Below, piece after piece: positions 55,080 to 64,000 of a DNA stretch of 64,000 nt. Under the pieces are notes generated by a model. The model was not told where the DNA came from and did not search any database. It saw only the letters and a program-made list of their open reading frames with translations. This stretch comes from Isoetes taiwanensis (Eukaryota > Streptophyta > Lycopodiopsida > Isoetales > Isoetaceae): assembly GCA_021234155.1 (NCBI GenBank), contig JAJEKV010000084.1, forward strand, positions 2,731,702 to 2,795,701, read 5' to 3'. The position numbers and the translations under genes were made by a program. Positions within the stretch are counted from its first letter, which is position 1, and every line of letters starts with the position of its first letter.

Positions 55080-55386
55080 GTGTCTATATTGGGCCAAAGG
55101 CCATTGTACTATATATGAGTAGAGCTAGCACATGAGTTTTTAGATGAGTTTTTTGAGTCTTGTCTCTCTTCAGTCTTCTCTCGATTGCGAGAGCTCATGT
55201 ATGTTCATCATTGATATCAAGGAAGCTTATCATTTTCCTCTCATTGTTCTCTTTTGTTCTGTTTTCTTCTTCTTGTTCTTTTCTTGCAAATCCCGCGTGA
55301 CATAGTCCCCCGGATTCTCCTGTTAGATCCAAGGGTCCTCACAGAGGGCTGTCTTGCAGGCGTTCCCGAACCCAGACCCCAAACAT
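55080..55386 (+). repeat. Candidate 3' LTR of the gypsy element
   Basis: Starts tgtctatattgggcc and ends ccagaccccaaaca, with TG..CA ends, directly followed by segmental copy C. It contains a TATA-like tactatatatgag (about 55,109) and a pyrimidine-rich 3' part. No matching 5' copy is in the window, so the assignment is by position and termini only. Confidence 0.45.
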
Positions 55387-56441
55387 ATATTTTGCCATTT
55401 CAAACATTATTTGATGAATTTTAGTAACTGCCATAGGGCTCTTATATGATGGACATTTATCATTCTTTTAGGATTAGGACTAACTAAGGGCAAAAGGTTA
55501 CAAGGTGTAAAGGGCTAAACGCCGAGAGACACCATTGTACCTTTTGGCCCTTGCATCTTTACCCTTATCAGGCTAATGATGTATTGGTTGGCTGCAGGTA
55601 CCGGTTCTCTCCTCTCCTTGTGGTTTTTTGTCACTTGCAGTTTTTTCTAGTACTAGGAGAATGGTGAATACATGGAGCTATGATTTCATCTGGCCAAAGG
55701 AGGAATGGAATGCTGTACATCAAGACGCAAAGACATTGATATATCTGATTAATGACTTCAAATATTTTTGGACACTTAAAAGTTTGCAACAAAATTCAAG
55801 TAAGTGTGTTCCATTTGCTGGTTTTCTATTCCAGCTACTTTTGTGAGTTCAGGTCTTCTATTCTCGCTACTCTTGTGAGTTGAATCATGTTAAATATTGC
55901 TGGTGTTCTTATTTACAAGCAGTTTGGTTCATGAGCATGTGTAAACTGTTCCTTTGATCTTTTCTATAAAGCAGAAAAATATGGGCATTGTGGTTTATAA
56001 ATCCTAGAAAATATAATTCTGCGCATCTTTGCAACAGATTCTTATGGTCCTTCCTAGTGTATTAATTATCATAAATGTATTCCTGTGAACTAGTACTTCA
56101 TGGCTTTTTCCAATGTCTTAAAACCTCTATGGATGGGTACTAATACCAAATACTGGTGAAACACTCAACATTAGGTCTGGTATATTTTGAATAAGATGAA
56201 TGCAATATCTTGTTTACTGCAGTCATTTGTGGATTTATATACAAAAGGCATTTGCATAAACGTGTAGCAGATTGATGATAGAATATAATGAGTTTTATTT
56301 TTGGCAACCATATCTTTGGCCTAAGTACATTGGCACCTGATTGTACTTAGGGCTGCAAATTGTATCATGTTTTTGTTCTTGCAAAGGTCAAAATCATGAT
56401 AGAAAGTCTAAGGTCTTAGGATCAAATAGACTTGAAGTTTT
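55387..56441. repeat. Segmental repeat copy C (partial)
   Basis: Matches 58,572-59,620 of copy B and 34,212-35,255 of copy A. It starts at tatattttgccatttcaaac and stops in aatagactt. It agrees with B against A at most CAG/CTG positions. It contains the 159-bp exon (55641-55799) with intact splice sites. Confidence 0.92.
55641..55799 (+). pseudogene. Unidentified 159-bp exon, copy C
   Basis: Same exon as at 34460-34618, with the same acceptor (cacttgcag) and donor (ttcaa/gtaagt) and identical residues (DFIWPKEEWNAVHQDAKTLI). No neighbouring exons are recognisable in this partial copy. Confidence 0.45.
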
Positions 56442-57077
56442 TTTTCTCTCAACTCAGTCTAATGGTTATACCATTAGCCAGGGTTTTGGTTGCATTATGG
56501 GTGCTGTCTTAAGTCGTATTCTCTTTAAACTAATGAATGAAAAATGATTTCAATATAGGTTGTCATTGAAATAAGGATAGAATAGAATATGATGTCAATA
56601 AGCAAAAGAGAGGTGGTTCTACCGGGATTAAAAACCCCTTGAAGGGTTTTCGGGAAAAATATAACCAATAAGGATTTGGCACTCGCCTGATTATTTAATC
56701 ACAAGTTGTGAGGTTAATCGGGGGCAAATAAGGAGATCATTCATAAATAAAGGTAACAAGATAGTTGTTGTTGATGAAAGTATGCAAATGGAACTTATTA
56801 TGGAAGCTGAATCATAAACTGAGTTTCGAGTGTTTACACTGGTCTTTTGGCATTGGCCCAGACTACTAGTCTTTTGGCATTTGCCCAGACTAGTGTCAAA
56901 TTGTTTTCCATTTGGCCCTTCTAAAGAGAAATAGAAACTTGCAATTGCAACAAATGCAATAACAGTAAGTTAGGCAACATAGGTAGGGTAGGGCTTTGGC
57001 AACAAGGTCCTACTCTCCTTCTTGCTAACTCTATTCATGACTTTAGCCCACCCTGACCTACGGTAGGAGGCAGGCTT
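56442..57077. other. Spacer between copies C and B with LINE 3' UTR remnant
   Basis: Contains a reverse-strand piece of the LINE 3' UTR at 56,577-56,672 (ggattaaaaaccccttgaag, recognisable by its hairpin) and a 27-bp tandem repeat at 56,840-56,892 (ggtcttttggcattggccca). No gene. Confidence 0.55.
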
Positions 57078-58236
57078 TTTTTATTATAAACAATGTGAAT
57101 TTTTACACTTGGTACACGGGCATATTTGACTTGTCACACTTGTTATTACAATTAACTTTCTTTACTATGTTCCAGCTTTACATAATAGAATCCCACAGTA
57201 TTTCATACATGGAATCGTATTCAGAATAACCAGTTATCGGAATAGCAAATGCCTTACTACAATGCAAGATGCTACCTATTTTATTGTGAAAACTTGGACT
57301 TGGAGCTAACTCACTATTCTGGTAGGGATGGCTTAACAATAAACAAAAAGTAAGGTATGTGAAACTTACTATGGTATTTGACCTTTCTATGGTGATTCAA
57401 TGGAGTAATTCGAAAATAAAGTTGCAATGGGGGCGGATGGGGCATCATGCCAATCAACATTCTGCATGCAAAAATTAGAAATGTGAAATGCTATATGAAG
57501 ATCTTAGAAAATGCAAAGGTATGCAATATTGTTCTTAAATTATATGTCCTTACATTTGGAAATTTCATTTTATGCAAAGGGCTTTCATGCACTTGGGTTT
57601 TCTATTGAAAGCATGCACGCCACTTGTCTAAACCTAGCAAGTTTGGCTCGTATGCAAATTTTACGTTGTATTTCACCTTTACATGGTACAATCCCAAGCC
57701 TTTTCATATGAATGTCACGAGATGTTAATAGCAAGGATTTGGAGCTTTTTATGTTGGTCAATCGGCCCTCACCAAAAACAAAAAGGCAAGGTATGTAATT
57801 TTGGCACTTTAAATGCAAAAGAAAAGATGTTTGCACAAATGTATATTTTTAGATGTAGGGTTTCGAACCCTAAAGCCAGTTACGGCAGCAGCCGAATGCA
57901 AAATTCATGCAAGATTTTTCAAGCAAAATGTTTTCAGGGCAGCTTTGCTTCTGATTCATTCTCTATTTTAGAAGTGTAATGCATTAAGGTTTAAGCTATA
58001 ATCCATCTGCAAATGGATTTTTCTGCTGATCAAGCTTTCCAACTCGAGTGCTCTTTAATTTCCAGTTGCTCTGCATAGTTTCCAGTTGCTAAACAAAAGT
58101 GTTCAACAATTCTTCATCCGTTATTAGCTGTTTTGCATGCTATGACAAAATCTCTGCAAATGGATTCCACCGTTGAGCAAGATCCAAAAATATGTGGAGT
58201 ATGATGCTGGATTTCTAGCTCCTGAACAAAAGGGTT

Positions 58237-58390
58237 CAATGATTCTTCATTATCTATTTGATGTGGTGCACAATAAGACCGAGATCTCTCCATAGATTAT
58301 TTGATGTGGTGCACAATGATTCTTCATTATCTATTTGCTGTGGTGCACAATAAGACCGAGATCTCTCCATAGATTATTTGATGTGGTGCA
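58237..58390. repeat. 77-bp tandem repeat in copy B
   Basis: Units start caatgattcttcattatcta at 58237 and 58314, the same as in copy A. Confidence 0.88.
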
Positions 58391-58825
58391 CAATAAGAGT
58401 AGTTCTCAGGCTCTATCAGAATTATTCTTTACTCAAATAATGAAGCAAAGAGCTCCAAACCAGGTTTGCAGACAAATTTCTTATGCTTTGGATAGATGGT
58501 TTGGATGATGATCATTGATTATGATTGACTTTATTTGCTTTGTATTCCAATATGAGAAATAACGCTCTGATATATTTTGCCATTTCAAACATTATTTGAT
58601 GAATTTTAGTAACTGCCATAGGGCTCTTATATGATGGACATTTATCATTCTTTTAGGATTAGGACTAACTAAGGGCAAAAGGTTACAAGGTGTAAAGGGC
58701 TAAACGCCGAGAGACACCATTGTACCTTTTGGCCCTTGCATCTTTACCCTTATCAGGCTAATGATGTATTGGTTGGCTGCAGGTACCGGTTCTCTCCTCT
58801 CCTTGTGGTTTTTTGTCACTTGCAG

Positions 58826-58984
58826 TTTTTTCTAGTACTAGGAGAATGGTGAATACATGGAGCTATGATTTCATCTGGCCAAAGGAGGAATGGAATGCTG
58901 TACATCAAGACGCAAAGACATTGATATATCTGATTAATGACTTCAAATATTTTTGGACACTTAAAAGTTTGCAACAAAATTCAA
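58826..58984 (+). pseudogene. Unidentified 159-bp exon, copy B
   Basis: Same as the copy A and C exons, with both splice sites preserved. Three near-identical copies within 25 kb argue for recent duplication, so conservation alone does not prove function. Confidence 0.45.
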
Positions 58985-60180
58985 GTAAGTGTGTTCCATT
59001 TGCTGGTTTTCTATTCCAGCTACTTTTGTGAGTTCAGGTCTTCTATTCTCGCTACTCTTGTGAGTTGAATCATGTTAAATATTGTTGGTGTTCTTATTTA
59101 CAGGCAGTTTGGTTCATGAGCATGTGTAAACTGTTCCTTTGATCTTTTCTATAAAGCAGAAAAATATGGGCATTGTGGTTTATAAATCCTAGAAAATATA
59201 ATTCTGCGCATCTTTGCAACAGATTCTTATGGTCCTTCCTAGTGTATTAATTATCATGAATACCTGTGAACTAGTACTTCATGGCTTTTTCCAATGTCTT
59301 AAAACCTCTATGGATGGGTACTAATACCAAATACTGGTGAAACACTCAACATTAGGTCTGGTATATTTTGAATAAGATGAATGCAATATCTTGTTTACTG
59401 CAGTCATTTGTGGATTTATATACAAAAGGCATTTGCATAAAAGTGTAGCAGATTGATGATAGAATATAATGAGTTTTATTTTTGGCAACCATATCTTTGG
59501 CCTAAGTACATTGGCACCTGATTGTACTTAGGGCTGCAAATTGTATCATGTTTTTGTTCTTGCAAAAGTCAAAATCATGATAGAAAGTCTAAGGTCTTAG
59601 GATCAAATAGACTCTCGGGTTTTTTTTTTTTTTTTTTTTTTTTTTTGGGGGGTAATTTGGGATAGCTAGACAAACATTTGCTTGATGTTATAAAAATGAA
59701 TATAATGTAGAACCTTTAAAAACGGTTGTGCATTGCGTGAATGCCCCTCCCCCTTCTTTTTAAAGAATTGAGGTTTTATTAATCAAAAGCAAAATACATA
59801 AAAGTAAAGCCTCACCCTATAGCACAAGCACATGCATATGCCACCAGTACTAGAGTCTCAAGCACAATGCACTTGCCCCACAAGAGATACGGATCCAATA
59901 CGATCCCTGGCCACTGGCTCAATAGGAGAGCATTTATAAGCCATCACTATTAACCTTCCACTCTACCTTATAGAATGAACCCCAAATTTTCGTAGAACAA
60001 AAGTTCAAAATGTGTGTGTGGTGATAGATCTTCATCCTCCATTCCTCCTTATAGAATGAACTTCAAGTTTTAATGCAAACAGAATTCAAAATAGGCGTGT
60101 AAACACAAGGTTTTATATGGACAAATTTCTTGTGCAAATGAACAATGAATTGAATATCTGAGCAAAGTCATATTGGTACT

Positions 60181-60977
60181 AAAAGAATAGAAAAGAATAG
60201 AATAGATTTTTTAACGTCCACGAAGACCAAGAGGTCATCGGACCCCTACAATAGGGTAGTACAATCATTACTACTAGGATTCGAAAACCACTGCTCGAAA
60301 AGTTTTCTCCTTCGATTTGAGGAGGACAGAGCAGCGGCATGAGGTTTGCCAGATTGAAGCCGTGGTCACGAAGCGATATCGGAAGATATCAACAATGGAG
60401 CAATTCTTGCTTGCATCCTTGCCATGGCATATATCCTACCTTGGCACCAGGGCCCCAAGCTTATTTGCTTGCTTCATTGTCTAGGAACAAGCTTGTAGCT
60501 ATTGCATCAATTCGCACGAGGTCCCACAGGCTATGGATTGAGACAGGTAGATGGGAGCGGCCGCAATTGCCGCGAGAAGCAAGACTATGTACCTGTTGCC
60601 AGTTACAGGTTATTGAAGATGAAAGCCATACTCTTCTGAGTTGCCCTACTTTTGAGATAGTCCGGAATCATTTTTTGACCTTAGCATTCCATTCCACGCT
60701 TCCACAACTTCTCAGAGCACCATCTGTGCATGACTTGACATTATACATACTTGAGGTTCTAGATAAACGTCTGCAATTACTGAGCCCTCAGTAGTCATTA
60801 TCTCTGCTTGTCTAGTATCATCATTGCTGCAAAGGTTTTTCCCTTGAAAACCTTTCGAGGCAGGGGTTTTTTAATCCTAGTAGTAATGATTGTACTAGCC
60901 CATTGTATGGGTCCCATGACCTATTGGTCTCCGTGGACGTTAAAAAAACTATTCTATTCTATTCTATTCTATTCCTT
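60181..60977 (+). mobile_element. 5'-truncated LINE with an extra inverted 3' UTR (copy B)
   Basis: Reverse 3' UTR at 60,181-60,310, coding end at 60,339-60,794, then the plus 3' UTR with hairpin (ggtttttcccttgaaaacct) and a pentamer tail at about 60,950-60,976. The same family as the 19-24 kb LINE. The two inverted 3' UTRs flank the coding end like terminal inverted repeats. Confidence 0.78.
60339..60794 (+). CDS. LINE ORF2 C-terminus with zinc finger
   Basis: A 151-codon open frame, the best-preserved LINE coding piece in the window. It reads LASLSRNKLVAIASIRTRSH, then RLWIETGRW, then the finger RLCTCCQLQVIEDESHTLLS with C..C..H..C spacing, and a hydrophobic tail VHDLTLYILEVLDKRLQLLS. This is the region after the RT of plant LINEs and may bind nucleic acid. 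The RT itself is absent (5' truncation), so the methionine at 60,339 is not a true start. Copy A at 36,000-36,400 has the same segment with frame changes at CAG/CTG and CG-rich sites. Confidence 0.7.
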   Translation: MRFARLKPWSRSDIGRYQQWSNSCLHPCHGIYPTLAPGPQAYLLASLSRNKLVAIASIRTRSHRLWIETGRWERPQLPREARLCTCCQLQVIEDESHTLLSCPTFEIVRNHFLTLAFHSTLPQLLRAPSVHDLTLYILEVLDKRLQLLSPQ

Positions 60978-61540
60978 TGATCTTTTATGCACAATTCAGA
61001 ATTTCATCTGTGTAGAGATAGGCAGCAGAATAAATAAGTTGCAGGATGGACCAACTGATGCGTTGCTGGATGCTTCTTTGTCTATGTTGCTGTGATGCAT
61101 TGCAGAAGCATGAGTCTATAGAACCTTGCAATGGAGGCACTTGGAAAGGGAAAAAAGTTCTAGTTGTAATTGGTCATATATGGTTTTGTCCAATGACTTT
61201 GGGCTGATAAGAAGAGGATTGATGACAAGGCTCTTTTGCATTTTTGTATCAGGTTATTTCAAAGGAGTGCCACCACCACTTCAACTTTATTGACTTGTTG
61301 CTATATAAAGCTCAGGACATCGATGTTGTAATGCTCTTTATCGTATTTGGCTGACAACATCCAAGCAGGGATCTACAACAACAGCGGAGACAAGTCCATA
61401 AGTTAAATTTTTGTTTTTATTTTCGAATAGTAAAGGGATTGTTTTTTCTGAAAAGGAAGGCCATTTTGTCTTCCAAAATTAAAAGAAGCTATAAAGTAAG
61501 CTTAATCTAGCAGTTGGTTTATTTTGGGTTAATACCAATG

Positions 61541-61720
61541 GATGCAATCAGTTTGAAAGGCTTTTTAGCTGTTCTTAGATATTGGACTACAGAACATCCC
61601 TTAGTATCCAGTTTTAGATGGCGCCAAGATACATTTGGAGTTCCTTGGATTTTTTTGGCCTTCTTTGTTCCATGTTATTTGATAGTGGAGCTTATATTGA
61701 AGCTACTTCTGAGCTTTTGA
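61541..61720 (+). pseudogene. ELO-like fatty-acid elongase first exon (copy B)
   Basis: From the Met of MDAISLKGFLAVLRYWTTEH, through FRWRQDTFGVPWIFLAFFVP and CYLIVELILKLLLSF to a stop at 61,718-61,720. The pattern YW..HP....F.W.., then a long hydrophobic segment, is the N-terminal signature of plant ELO-like (GNS1/SUR4) condensing enzymes in the ER that extend very-long-chain fatty acids. The usual protein has about 280 residues and an HxxHH box. I do not see that box in the window, and a recognisable donor site is missing, so this copy is partial or has diverged. Possible further exons at 62,147 and 62,850. Confidence 0.5.
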
Positions 61721-62146
61721 AAAAGCCAGTATCTCGAGGCCGATTCAATGATTTACAATCTTATTCTTACTATTGGATCCATGGTACTGGATGCTGGCAA
61801 GTAACTATGGTGGAAATGCAACATCTTTATGTTGAACATCTTTATGTTTTGTGAGGATATGGGGTCTACAAGTATTGTTAAGCATGACCCATCCTCATGA
61901 TTTTGAGTTCATCAACATAATGTTAGAATAATGCTAACCCATAAGGTTTAAAAGTTGTGGAAACGGTACGTACTTTGTAGCTTAAGATTTCTAATGGTTT
62001 AGGATAGGTATTCGTATGTTTATACATAGAAAGCTGATGGTGGGCATGGGAGTTTTGAGTCAAGCTGACATGTACATGTAGCTGAGGCAAAGAAAACCTA
62101 AGATTAGTTGGGCTTTATTTATTCTTAAGAGGTTTTGTCGATGCAG

Positions 62147-62332
62147 GAAAGGAGCGATGGAGCGAAGCAGGGAATGGCACAGGGGCAGGCACATGTCTGC
62201 TCTTGGTTTTTATCTTTATTATTGTCTGCTCTTGTCGTTGAATCTCCTTGTAAGTCTCCGGTTTGGTTTGTTTGCTCTGTTTATCTCAGTTCAGAACAAG
62301 CCTTGTGTCATTGCCTATGGCGAGAGGGTTAA
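62147..62332 (+). pseudogene. Possible ELO-like second exon (copy B)
   Basis: Same as 44574-44759: acceptor-like tcgatgcag, then a frame with QAHVCSWFLSLLLSALVVES. Hydrophobic segment compatible with, but not diagnostic of, an ELO membrane helix. Confidence 0.25.
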
Positions 62333-62849
62333 CTCCCTCGAACTGGGTTCTTTGTGTTTGAATTGGATCAGGGCTATGAAGGAATTTTTTGAGATTAAAA
62401 AAGGGCCTTCAGAACATGCAAAATAAGCCAAATGAAGAAAAATGAATTACCAATCAGAAATCAGAACCTAAGGGGTCCCGTCAGCAAAACTGTGATAACT
62501 AACTCACTGGATCACATTTTCTAGTATAAATGCTGATAGAAAAGCCCAAATAAGCTCACATTTGGTGCAATAGATAGATCTCATTGAGATCTTTCCAATC
62601 TTTCCAATAAATAGGTGCATATGTTCTTAACACGTGATTGTCAACACTCCAAAACATATTGTTTTTAACACTTTTTACTATCCTATGGGGTTAAAAAATA
62701 TGCAAACTGCCCAAGATTGAAAAGATCTCAATAAGATCTACTATTATACCAAACAGGAGCTCGTTTGGACTTTTCTATCAACACTTATGCTAGAAAACAT
62801 AATCCAGTGAGTTTGTTATAACTGTTTTGCTGACTTGTTTATTTTTTGT

Positions 62850-63024
62850 AGTTTATATAACTTATTCAGCATTTCTTAGGAAGCCGTTATATGATTTCAT
62901 AAAATCCCTAATATGCATGCCATTAGAAAAAGGACCTTTCAGACGACACCAGCACAGCAGGTCTGGACCTTACACGAAGGGGCATCATCGTCGGAGCTTC
63001 AATCCGCCCAACCATAGGTTGTAA
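62850..63024 (+). pseudogene. Exon-like segment with basic C-terminus (copy B)
   Basis: Same as 45277-45450: acceptor-like ttttttgtag, a frame YITYSAFLRKPLYDF, then a basic tail and a stop. Identical in the two copies. Confidence 0.3.
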
Positions 63025-63482
63025 AAAGCCCCTTCTTTGATGAAGAACTTGTATCAACATAATAGCGCCATATCCGGTTCTTCTTTGGCTGTTATAACAA
63101 ACATCTTATACCATCAAGCGGATAATGGACATGAGACAATACTTGTTTCGGAAGGAGTAATTTTTAGGAGCTGAAAATTTTACGGACCGCCCACCACGAC
63201 ATGACAGTCGCGGTGTATTTTGCCGCACGCGGTAGCCGCCCGAGAAAATTTTGAGAAATTTTCTGCTCTTGAAAATTCTTCGATGAAATTTCTAGGAGCT
63301 TGAAATTTCGCATGCATCATTTGGCGGCGCCGCTCACCATCATCTAGCAAAAATCGATAGGAGGTTTCGGATTTAAAAAACGGTTGATTAGAGCCGAGGT
63401 CCCCGAAATTTCTTCTTTCTAATTTAAGTAGGGTTTGTTGTTCTTCTATTTACTACAACAGGGTAAATTTTAGCAGGTTCAT

Positions 63483-63695
63483 GTGATTTATATCAGAATT
63501 AAGTATAGCGAAAGTTGTATGCCTTGGTTAGTGATTGACTACATTATTGACTCGGACACCATTGTTTCGAAATCATATGCTGACGTAGAAATGACCCGTT
63601 TGACCCCATCAAGGGATCAACGGACGGCAACGGTATCTCTATTTGGAATCATAGATGGAATATTCATGAAATCAATGGACCACAACAAGCGATAA
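63483..63695 (+). CDS. Small open frame in copy B, unknown
   Basis: 70 codons, MIYIRIKYSESCMPWLVIDY then VEMTRLTPSRDQRTATVSLF. In copy A (45,910-46,120) the frame is broken at aagcggaccgac versus caacggacggca. Not recognised and possibly fortuitous. Confidence 0.2.
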   Translation: MIYIRIKYSESCMPWLVIDYIIDSDTIVSKSYADVEMTRLTPSRDQRTATVSLFGIIDGIFMKSMDHNKR

Positions 63696-64000
63696 TAAAA
63701 ACAAGCAATCATAGATTCCCTTGATGGGAATATCACAAATACTGTACAAAGAAAAGAAAATTGTGGTCCGTACCGCAATCATTTAAGATCATCAAGTTGT
63801 TTATGAAGCTCTGTGCTGCAAGAGTTTATCTTTAACAAAATGACAAAATATTATGCATTACTAGAAAAGAGGCCGCCCGTGAAACCTTCTAAATCTACGT
63901 TATGATTATTTTTCATCTCGAGTGATGTTTGTCTGATCAAATTCCTCCCACCCCAGATAAAGAAGTCCATCATTGTAGGACAACCACTATTGAATTTATG

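Larger units (their letters stand above)
47301..55386 (+). mobile_element. Ty3-gypsy retrotransposon (non-chromovirus type), partial
   Basis: Plus-strand order gag remnant, protease, RT, RNase H, integrase (to 51,965) is the Ty3-gypsy order. There is no chromodomain after the integrase. The integrase is followed by KTFKEGDLVLLYDSRYKNFS / GKLKFRWLGPYQIVQV, typical of Athila/Tat (OTA) elements, and by a 3-kb region with additional frames. A possible LTR (55,080-55,386) ends the element. The 5' LTR and start of gag are not visible. Copy C of the segmental repeat begins at 55,387, flush with the end. Confidence 0.78.
57078..64000. repeat. Segmental repeat copy B (runs off the window)
   Basis: Uninterrupted copy of the unit, matching copy A left and right parts in order. 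Because it lacks the copia composite it shows the pre-insertion target. It continues past 64,000, so unit length is at least 6.9 kb. Confidence 0.93.

Overview
The window reads as a repeat-rich nuclear region of a land plant. The supporting evidence is split genes with GT..AG introns, remnants of plant-type genes (a malectin/LRR receptor kinase, an ABC1K kinase, aspartate aminotransferase, an ELO-like elongase), Ty1-copia and Ty3-gypsy LTR retrotransposons, L1-type LINEs and solo LTRs. Fern-like or other non-flowering plant ancestry is only a guess. No complete, undamaged host gene is visible. Almost everything is mobile-element sequence or a broken gene copy.

Layout. 0-3.7 kb: low-complexity intergenic DNA with two weak minus-strand exon candidates. 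3.74-5.38 kb: a solo LTR with perfect 5-bp target duplications. 5.9-6.1 kb: a perfect 28-bp palindrome followed by 20-bp repeats. 7.47-9.46 kb: an inverted-repeat-bounded element enclosing an exon-like fragment. 10.2-18.2 kb: a mosaic of broken gene pieces: Trm5-like (minus), then ABC1K, malectin-LRR kinase, aspartate aminotransferase (last exons duplicated) and an RPA70-like OB-fold protein, all plus strand. RPA-like genes are typical cargo of plant Helitrons, so a gene-capturing element is a serious but unproven reading. 18.25-19.15 kb: tandem repeats, a pyrimidine tract and a palindrome-rich minisatellite. 19.15-24.05 kb: a decayed LINE (endonuclease, reverse transcriptase, zinc finger, pentamer tail). 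27.3-31.4 kb: an older LINE of another family, split by a second solo LTR of the 3.7-kb family.

32.7-64 kb is dominated by a long segmental repeat. Copy A (32.70-37.31 and 44.15-46.4 kb) is interrupted by a 6.8-kb copia composite. Copy B (57.08 kb to the window end) is uninterrupted. Copy C (55.39-56.44 kb) is a short third copy abutting the right end of a Ty3-gypsy element (about 47.3-55.4 kb). The repeat carries an ELO-like first exon, a conserved unidentified 159-bp exon, a 77-bp tandem repeat and a 5'-truncated LINE.

Caution for users: where A, B and C can be compared, their differences cluster at CAG/CTG trinucleotides and are mostly small substitutions or indels that cytosine deamination does not explain. 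This looks like systematic basecalling error at methylated CHG sites. Many apparent frameshifts in the mobile elements may therefore be technical.
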